Below, piece after piece: positions 59,333 to 64,000 of a stretch of 64,000 nucleotides of DNA. Source of the DNA: CAZEHO01 sp964511945 (GTDB lineage Bacteria > Actinomycetota > Acidimicrobiia > Spongiisociales > UBA11373); NCBI GenBank assembly GCA_964511945.1, contig CAZEHO010000005.1:48315-112314 (forward strand), given 5' to 3'. The translations under genes and the position numbers were made by a program. The notes below the pieces were generated by a model. It ran no database searches. It saw nothing but the letters and a program-made list of their open reading frames with translations, and was not told where the DNA came from. The stretch's first letter is position 1, and each line of letters begins with the position of its first letter.

Positions 59333-59430
59333 CGGCCGGCCAGGATCAGCGGCAGCGTGAAGGAGATGACGAGGGTGACCGCGAGGAAGATCACGAAGAT
59401 ACGGATCATGCGGTCTCGATTGCGGAACAT
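59329..59430 (-). CDS. 33-aa single-helix membrane peptide
   Basis: The peptide begins MFRNRDRMIRIFVIFLAVTL and ends in a second half of the same helix (VISFTLPLILAGR). A TACCAT hexamer 6 nt before the ATG indicates a leaderless mRNA, and its stop overlaps the trmI start. The arginines before the helix suggest a cytoplasmic N-terminus. No family is known to me. It may simply couple translation to trmI. Confidence 0.6.
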   Translation of the reverse strand: MFRNRDRMIRIFVIFLAVTLVISFTLPLILAGR

Positions 59431-59436
59431 GACGCC

Positions 59437-59442
59437 ATGGTA
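59437..59442 (-). promoter_or_regulatory. -10 element of a probable leaderless mRNA
   Basis: Minus-strand TACCAT lies 6 nt before ATG 59430. Confidence 0.5.
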
Positions 59443-59519
59443 CGAGCCGCGGCCGCCGGTGAATGCGTTCCCGCCGCGAACCGCCGGCGCCGGGCCCCGA
59501 CCGTTCCGCCGCCGGCCAC

Positions 59520-59525
59520 TAGCCT
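59520..59525 (+). promoter_or_regulatory. -10 element of a probable leaderless mRNA
   Basis: TAGCCT lies 7 nt before ATG 59533. Confidence 0.5.
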
Positions 59526-59532
59526 CTCGGCT

Positions 59533-59784
59533 ATGACGCCGATCGCACGTGGCCTCAAGTACCTCGCCAGAGGAGTCCGGACCGGCAACGCCGGTTTCGC
59601 CGGTCTCGGAGCAGCGCTCGCCGCCTACGGCTGGCTGAAACGCCGGGCACGCCCGAAACGAGAGTTGTTGTATGCCCGAACCTTGAAGCGCGGTGATGCG
59701 CTGCGGATCAGCTTGCTCGGACCCGAGAGGAACGAGGAGATCGAGGTTGCCGCGGATCCGGAGTCAGACTCCTCAGCCGAGTAG
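59533..59784 (+). CDS. Small protein with hydrophobic segment, 83 aa
   Basis: The protein begins MTPIARGLKYLARGVRTG, has a short hydrophobic Gly/Ala segment (AGFAGLGAALAAYGWL), then basic RRARPKR and a soluble tail with RTLKRGDALRISLLGPE. No domain is recognised. A longer frame reaches back to 59437, but the -10 element fits ATG 59533. It is convergent with the membrane protein at 59797. Confidence 0.6.
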   Translation: MTPIARGLKYLARGVRTGNAGFAGLGAALAAYGWLKRRARPKRELLYARTLKRGDALRISLLGPERNEEIEVAADPESDSSAE

Positions 59785-59796
59785 TCCGGCCGGGGC

Positions 59797-59994
59797 CTAG
59801 CCGAGCCGGAAGACCTCGACCCGCGCCGAGCCCTTCTTGCCCTTACGCCGCCCGGACAGGTAGGCGATCAGGATGATGACGACCGCGGCGACCGCGATGA
59901 TGACGCCGGTCGTCTTCGCCTGCTCGCCGGTCTCGTCGACGATCTCCTGGATCTCACGCAGCTTCGCTTCGAGATCACTCTTCTCGACCGTCAT
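59797..59994 (-). CDS. Small single-pass membrane protein, 65 aa
   Basis: A helical N-terminus (MTVEKSDLEAKLREIQEIVD) leads to one transmembrane helix (GVIIAVAAVVIILIAYLSG) and a basic tail (RRKGKKGSARVEVFRLG). ATG 59994 overlaps the stop of the holin-like gene (ATGA), so the two are coupled. The basic tail should face the cytoplasm. No enzyme motif is seen and no family is recognised. Confidence 0.65.
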   Translation of the reverse strand: MTVEKSDLEAKLREIQEIVDETGEQAKTTGVIIAVAAVVIILIAYLSGRRKGKKGSARVEVFRLG

Positions 59995-60287
59995 CGTGAA
60001 GCCCTCCACATGATCAGTCCGGTCACCATGAGCAGCCCGATCGACGAGATGACGTACCCGAATCCGCTCCAGATCGCCCCGTCGGGGAGCAGCATGATGA
60101 TCGCCCTGGTTGCAGCGATGGCGAGGAAGAGCGCCGCCAGGAAGAACACGAAGCCGGCGGCAAAGCCGATGCCGGCGAGCCGTCCCAGTGCCTTGGCGGG
60201 GCCGGCGATCTGACCGCGCACATACTCTTTGGCAAGGTCGGTGAACTCGGAGATGAGCTCCGGGAGTTCTTTGACTCTCGACGTCAC
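59991..60287 (-). CDS. Holin-like (actinobacterial holin-X type) membrane protein
   Basis: The 98-aa protein has an amphipathic N-terminus (PELISEFTDLAKEYVRGQIA) and two membrane helices (GIGFAAGFVFFLAALFLAIA and GFGYVISSIGLLMVTGLIMW). It resembles the chromosomal 'phage holin family' proteins of actinobacteria, whose role is unknown. It is not part of a prophage here. GTG 60287 overlaps the Lon-domain gene stop (GTGA). Confidence 0.7.
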   Translation of the reverse strand: MTSRVKELPELISEFTDLAKEYVRGQIAGPAKALGRLAGIGFAAGFVFFLAALFLAIAATRAIIMLLPDGAIWSGFGYVISSIGLLMVTGLIMWRASR

Positions 60288-60841
60288 GTCGTTCCCTTCC
60301 CGCCCAGGGCGCTCCGCAGGAGCCGGGCTTCGCGCCGCAGGACGAGGATGCCCCGCTCCAGTCTTTGGCGAGCCGTGCCGGCTTCCAGCAGGTCCTGGAC
60401 CTCAGGCCAGCTGATCCGCAGGTATGAGGCTACCTCATGGGACGCGGTGGTCGGATCGGGGCTCAGCCGGATCGAAATGTCGCCTGATTCACCGGACTCG
60501 GCCAGCGCTGCCATATAGGCCTGGACTGCCCGCCCGGCTTCCTCGAGCAGCGCGTCGGGAACGTCGTCGGCAGGGTCGTCGACGGGCTGCGTTCTTCGCT
60601 CGGGAGTGATCGCGACCAGCAACTCGCCCGCCAGCGTATAGAAGACGCTGGAATCGTCGATGAGTTCGAGCGACTCGATGCGAGCAACGGTCCCGACCCT
60701 GCCCGGTTCGTCATCGGGTGAGTGGTGCAGCACCAGGACCCGGGCACCGGTCTCCCACTGCCGGTCTGCTCCGGCGATGGTCATCGTCGTTCCCGGGATC
60801 AGCACTCGGCGGGTCGGGAGGAGCGGAAGGGGGTCGGGCAC
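60284..60841 (-). CDS. Stand-alone Lon N-terminal-domain protein
   Basis: The 185-aa protein resembles the Lon substrate-binding N-domain: PDPLPLLPTRRVLIPGTTMT, then a beta-rich stretch (ARVLVLHHSPDDEPGRVGTV) and a helical bundle (YLRISWPEVQDLLEAGTAR). No ATPase or protease domain follows. Such proteins are widespread and poorly understood. GTG 60841 is preferred; a longer frame runs antisense through the MFS gene. It is the first gene of a three-gene membrane-linked operon. Confidence 0.65.
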   Translation of the reverse strand: MPDPLPLLPTRRVLIPGTTMTIAGADRQWETGARVLVLHHSPDDEPGRVGTVARIESLELIDDSSVFYTLAGELLVAITPERRTQPVDDPADDVPDALLEEAGRAVQAYMAALAESGESGDISIRLSPDPTTASHEVASYLRISWPEVQDLLEAGTARQRLERGILVLRREARLLRSALGGKGTT

Positions 60842-60904
60842 GGGCTCATCGTACGGGGTCGCCGTCGGTTGCCGGCGATCCGCGGGAGCCGGACATGCCG
60901 CCAC

Positions 60905-60910
60905 TACGCT
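60905..60910 (+). promoter_or_regulatory. -10 element of a probable leaderless mRNA
   Basis: TACGCT lies 6 nt before ATG 60917. Confidence 0.5.
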
Positions 60911-60916
60911 CGCACC

Positions 60917-62185
60917 ATGACCGGCACACCTGCGGATGAGCCGCGCCCCGGCCGCCGCAACACCACGCTGATCCTGGGCGGCCAGGCCATCACTCTGCTC
61001 GGGGACTATGTCGCCATCCTGGCGCTCCCGCTGTTCGTGCTCGAGTTGACCGGCTCGGCGCTGGATCTCGGTCTCACGACCGCGTTCGAGACGATTCCCA
61101 CGCTGCTCTTCGGCTTCGCGGCGGGTGTCGTGATCGACCGGATCCCGGTGCGGAGGGCCCTTGTCGTTGCAGATCTCGGTCGCGCTGCAGCCTTTGCGGT
61201 GCTCGCGGTTGCTGTCGCGACCGGTGCGGCAGAGCTCTGGATGGTGTTCCTCGTCGCATTCCTCGTCGGTTCGATGACGGTCGGGTTCGACTCGGGGTTC
61301 CAGGCCTGGCTCCCCTCGCTGGTCCCGCCGACGGCGCTGGTTGGGATGAACTCGAAGCTCCAGTTCATCCGGACGGCTGCGTGGACGGTGGGGCCGCCGG
61401 TCGCGGGATTCCTCGCCGTGCGCGGCGCCGGAGGGTTCACCGCCGCCTTCGTACTCAATGCGGTGACGTTCGCGCTCTCCGCCGCGGTCGTGCTGGCGCT
61501 CTCGGAACTCCGGCCTCGCCCCAAGGGAGAGCACCCACCGTGGTGGGCTTCCCTCACCGAGGGCCTCGGCTACCTGTGGCGGGACTCGCTGCTCCGCAGC
61601 GCCACGCTGGCCGCCACCGGACTCAACCTGGTCTTCGCTGCGATGGAGGCGCTCCTCGTGCTGTTCGCTCTCGACCGCCTCGGCATCGAGAGCGAGCGCA
61701 TGGTGGGCTGGCTGTTCGCCGGGCACGCCCTGGTCGGTGCCGCCGGGGTGGTTGCGGCACCCTTCCTCACCCGCCGGTTCGGCCTCGGGCGGACGTTCAT
61801 CCTCGGGCTTTCGTTGCCGGCGATCGGGTTCCTGGTGCTGAACTTCGTCGCACCGCAGCTTGCCGAACGCAGCGATCTCACCGCAACGCTGGTGGCGATC
61901 GCGCCGGCAGGTATCGCGTTGGCCGGGCTGTCGGTCACCAACGTGGCTTTCATGACGCTCCGCCAGCAACTCCCCCCGCCTGCCGTCCTCGGCAGAGTGA
62001 TCGCCGCTTCGCGGACTCTGGCCTGGGCCGGATTGCCGATCGGACCCGTGGTCGGCGGCGCCATCGCCGACGCGTATGGCCTCGGTGTGGTGTACGGAGG
62101 CGCCGCGCTGCTGTTGCTGGCGATCACGGCCACGCTGATGACGACCCGTCTCTGGCGAGTCCCGATTCCGGTCGCCGAGAGCTAA
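60917..62185 (+). CDS. Major facilitator superfamily transporter
   Basis: The 422-aa protein has about 12 membrane helices. The loop between helices 2 and 3 (GVVIDRIPVRRALVVADLGR) has the MFS motif A form, and QFIRTAAWTVGPPVAGFLAV and PIGPVVGGAIADAYG fit drug-exporter-like MFS_1/MFS_3 members. Substrate is unknown. A longer open frame reaches back to 60722, but the -10 element fits ATG 60917. It is convergent with the desulfurase-like gene. Confidence 0.88.
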   Translation: MTGTPADEPRPGRRNTTLILGGQAITLLGDYVAILALPLFVLELTGSALDLGLTTAFETIPTLLFGFAAGVVIDRIPVRRALVVADLGRAAAFAVLAVAVATGAAELWMVFLVAFLVGSMTVGFDSGFQAWLPSLVPPTALVGMNSKLQFIRTAAWTVGPPVAGFLAVRGAGGFTAAFVLNAVTFALSAAVVLALSELRPRPKGEHPPWWASLTEGLGYLWRDSLLRSATLAATGLNLVFAAMEALLVLFALDRLGIESERMVGWLFAGHALVGAAGVVAAPFLTRRFGLGRTFILGLSLPAIGFLVLNFVAPQLAERSDLTATLVAIAPAGIALAGLSVTNVAFMTLRQQLPPPAVLGRVIAASRTLAWAGLPIGPVVGGAIADAYGLGVVYGGAALLLLAITATLMTTRLWRVPIPVAES

Positions 62186-62191
62186 CGCCCG

Positions 62192-63436
62192 TCAGTCGAA
62201 CTGCCCGGCGGCGATCGCGACCAGATCGCCCAGCACCCGATCGACCTCGTCGCCGGTCGTGTAGTGGACGAACCCGATGCGCACCAGCCCACCCCGGTCG
62301 AGCGTCCCGAGGCACCGCATCACCTCGAGGGCGTAGTAGTGCCCGCTCCAGGTGTAGATCCCCCGACCGGCAAGGAGAGCGGACACCTCACCGGCGTGCC
62401 GGCCCTCCACCTCGACCGCAAAGGTCGGCGTCCGGCTGGCGATCAGATCGGGCTCCGTCGGCCCGTAGACCCGCAGACCCCGGACCGCGGCGGCACCTTC
62501 GAGGAATTGCCTCGTCAGATCCGTCTCGTACTCCGCGATTGCACCCATTGCGGCGACCAGGCGATCGCGGCGCCGGACACCGGTTCCCAACTCGGCCAGA
62601 TAGTCGACCGCCGCCGCCACGCCGGCAAGGCTTTCGAAGCTCTGGGTGCCGGTCTCCCACTTGCCGGGGCCGGAGGCAGGCGCCGGTTCCACCTTGTAGG
62701 GGTGCAACGCTTCGAGGAGTTCGGCCCGCAGCATCTGGACGCCGGTGTGAGGTCCGAAGAACTTGTAGGCGGATGCGGTGAGGAAGTCGCAGCCGAGGGC
62801 GCGCACGTCGATCGGCAGGTGGGGAGCGGCGTGCACGGCATCGACGGCCACCAGTGCCCCGGATGCGTGCGCTGCGGAGATCACCCGCTCAAGCGGCGGC
62901 TTCGAGCCCAGGGCATTCGACGCCATAGTCACCGCCACGAGCCGGGTACGGGGCCCGAGGAGACTTTCGAGGTGGTCGACATCGAGCATGCCCGACACCG
63001 GATCAAGATCGGCCACCCGGACCTCAACACCCCGATCGGCGGCGGCAAGCCGCCATGGCGTCAGGTTGGCATCGTGGTCGAGTCGGGTGACGACGATCTC
63101 ATCACCCGATGTCCAGGTCCTGGCGACCGCACGGCTCAGCGCAAAGGTCAGGCTTGTCATGTTCTGACCGAACACGATCTCACCCGGCTCCGCCCCGAAC
63201 AGGTCGGCGGCCGCCGCTCGGGCGGCCGCGATAGTGGCATCGGCCAGGTCGCTCGACGCGAACCCACCCCGCAGGTTCGAGACCCCGGCGCAGAACGTGG
63301 CGCTCATCGCATCGATCACCGAATCCGGGACCTGTGTGCCCCCTGGACCATCCAGGTAGGCGACAGGTCTGCCGTCCAGCGTTCGGGCGAGAGCGGGGAA
63401 CCGGGTTCGGAGAGAGGCAACGTCGAAGCTCGTCAT
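62192..63436 (-). CDS. Cysteine desulfurase-like PLP enzyme (class V aminotransferase)
   Basis: The 414-aa protein has AYLDGPGGTQVPDSVIDAMS at the N-terminus, DHDANLTPW, VDAVHAAPHLPIDVRALGCD and the PLP lysine in SAYKFFGPHTGVQM. C-terminal IYTWSGHYYALEVMRCLG and GGLVRIGFVHYTT are typical of the SufS-like 'cysteine desulfurase-like' family. The catalytic Cys loop of true SufS/IscS is not obvious, so its substrate is unsure. ATG 63436 has TACGAT 6 nt upstream. Confidence 0.85.
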   Translation of the reverse strand: MTSFDVASLRTRFPALARTLDGRPVAYLDGPGGTQVPDSVIDAMSATFCAGVSNLRGGFASSDLADATIAAARAAAADLFGAEPGEIVFGQNMTSLTFALSRAVARTWTSGDEIVVTRLDHDANLTPWRLAAADRGVEVRVADLDPVSGMLDVDHLESLLGPRTRLVAVTMASNALGSKPPLERVISAAHASGALVAVDAVHAAPHLPIDVRALGCDFLTASAYKFFGPHTGVQMLRAELLEALHPYKVEPAPASGPGKWETGTQSFESLAGVAAAVDYLAELGTGVRRRDRLVAAMGAIAEYETDLTRQFLEGAAAVRGLRVYGPTEPDLIASRTPTFAVEVEGRHAGEVSALLAGRGIYTWSGHYYALEVMRCLGTLDRGGLVRIGFVHYTTGDEVDRVLGDLVAIAAGQFD

Positions 63437-63442
63437 GCTGCG

Positions 63443-63448
63443 ATCGTA
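63443..63448 (-). promoter_or_regulatory. -10 element of a probable leaderless mRNA
   Basis: Minus-strand TACGAT lies 6 nt before ATG 63436. Confidence 0.5.
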
Positions 63449-63474
63449 CCGGTGCCCGGGGAGGCGGCCGCAGG

Positions 63475-63480
63475 TAGCCT
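63475..63480 (+). promoter_or_regulatory. -10 element of a probable leaderless mRNA
   Basis: TAGCCT lies 6 nt before ATG 63487. Confidence 0.5.
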
Positions 63481-63486
63481 CGGCTC

Positions 63487-63759
63487 ATGACGCTGAACAC
63501 TCAGGAAACCGCCGGGTCGGTGGTTCAGACCGAGGGCATCAGCTACCGGCCGGTCGCCCGGAAGTCGAGTCTGCGGCTCGGCCATCGGCACTGCGGCATC
63601 GAAGCGAGCTACCACCGGCCCCACCGGGTCGAGGTTCACCGGGCTGACACGTTGATCCGCACCGTTGCGGTGCCCGATCGGGAACTCCAGATCAGGATGT
63701 TCCTGTTCGGGATCATCGCACTGGCGGTGCTGGTCCGAAGGAGACGAGGATCCAGATGA
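63487..63759 (+). CDS. Small protein with C-terminal membrane helix, 90 aa
   Basis: A soluble, His/Arg-rich N-terminal part (VARKSSLRLGHRHCGIEASY) is followed by a short C-terminal hydrophobic helix (MFLFGIIALAVLVRRRR), so it may be tail-anchored. No domain is recognised. Its stop overlaps the next ATG (ATGA), which couples it to the YtfJ-like gene. It may be an accessory of that protein. Confidence 0.6.
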   Translation: MTLNTQETAGSVVQTEGISYRPVARKSSLRLGHRHCGIEASYHRPHRVEVHRADTLIRTVAVPDRELQIRMFLFGIIALAVLVRRRRGSR

Positions 63760-64000
63760 CTGAACGGCACGAGGAAGTAGCCGAGTTCCTACAGGGGGCA
63801 CTCGACAAGATCGCCGGGTCGATCGAGGCAGCCGACGTGTTCTCTACCCCGGTGGAGGCGAACGGCCGGGTCGTCATCGCTGCAGCGTCGGTGGAGCGGG
63901 CAGGCGGTTTCGGCTACGGAGCCGGCAGCGATGCCAGCGGCGAGGGCGGGGGCGGCGGGGGTGGCGGCACCCACACCGCCGAAGGCTCCTCGTCCGGAGC
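63756..64000 (+). CDS. YtfJ/GerW-family protein (partial)
   Basis: The gene runs off the right edge after about 81 codons. The N-terminus (LQGALDKIAGSIEAADVFST) and the strand NGRVVIAAASVERAGGFGYG followed by a long Gly run fit the YtfJ/GerW family, first described in endospore formers and widespread in non-sporulating bacteria. It starts MTERHEEVAEF and is coupled to the small membrane protein before it. The remaining part is not visible, so length and ending are unknown. Confidence 0.7.
   Translation, partial: MTERHEEVAEFLQGALDKIAGSIEAADVFSTPVEANGRVVIAAASVERAGGFGYGAGSDASGEGGGGGGGGTHTAEGSSSG

Noticed and set aside
59991..60287. Prophage remnant suggested by the holin-like gene
   Set aside because: No other phage gene is nearby, and such holin-like proteins are common chromosomal genes in actinobacteria.

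Overview
The window is 64 kb of GC-rich, gene-dense chromosome from an actinobacterium. Three things support this: a complete Pup-proteasome system (mpa, dop, pup, prcB, prcA, pafA, pafB, pafC); long runs of genes in the same order as in Mycobacterium tuberculosis (gcvH-garA-merR-BFN-merR; HAD-small ORF-tlyA-nadK-recN-pyrG-nudix-xerD-scpA-scpB-rluB-cmk-der; helY-tatC-tatA-pafC-pafB-pafA to trmI); and the many probable leaderless mRNAs. Glycine decarboxylase P is split into gcvPA and gcvPB and there are no mycobacterial envelope genes, so I favour a deep-branching lineage such as Acidimicrobiia, at low confidence.

Layout. 1-540: the start of a regulator with an excisionase-type helix-turn-helix and a PocR domain, running off the left edge, with six TGCAT repeats over its start. 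912-4333: an unfamiliar envelope cluster (an OmpA/BON protein and three coiled-coil proteins, two of them with a C-terminal helix-hairpin-helix). 4405-6002: an acetyltransferase and adenosine deaminase. 6018-18276: a long minus-strand run with the glycine cleavage genes (gcvT, gcvPA, gcvPB, gcvH), two MerR regulators, a GarA-type FHA protein, an RCK potassium channel, a bifunctional-nuclease-family protein, hpt, a D,D-carboxypeptidase, pgsA, polyphosphate glucokinase and a lipase. 18385-20503: two membrane proteins and a patatin phospholipase.

20590-25885: a 5.3-kb integrated island. It is bounded by an exact 45-bp direct repeat of the 3' part of tRNA-Pro(GGG), has a tyrosine integrase next to the tRNA, and carries a BrnT-like/ribbon-helix-helix pair, a second copy of a DUF6941-type protein, a secreted metzincin protease and a lipoprotein. 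Short repeats at the two ends look like integrase arm sites. Four GGGAG motifs exactly 11 bp apart lie upstream of the integrase.

25942-44533: housekeeping genes for ribosome assembly (der), isoprenoids (ispH), nucleotides (cmk, pyrG), aromatic amino acids (aroA), RNA modification (rluB-like, tlyA), chromosome segregation (scpA, scpB, xerD), repair (recN) and NAD(P) (nadK, nudix), plus rhomboid and site-2 proteases, a HAD phosphatase, an M20 peptidase and a DUF4193 protein. 44622-49410: lipid kinase, HelY helicase, TatC, TatA and a zinc ribbon. 49503-59332: the Pup-proteasome genes. Mpa, Dop, Pup, PrcB and PrcA form one tightly overlapping operon; PafA, PafB and PafC lie next door; ferredoxin and trmI flank it. 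59329-64000: small membrane proteins, a stand-alone Lon N-domain, an MFS transporter, a cysteine-desulfurase-like enzyme and the start of a YtfJ/GerW-like gene at the right edge.

Many adjacent genes overlap by ATGA, GTGA or TGATG, which implies translational coupling. Fourteen transcription units have a TANNNT hexamer 6-8 nt before the start codon and no room for a ribosome binding site, which suggests leaderless transcription is common in this organism.
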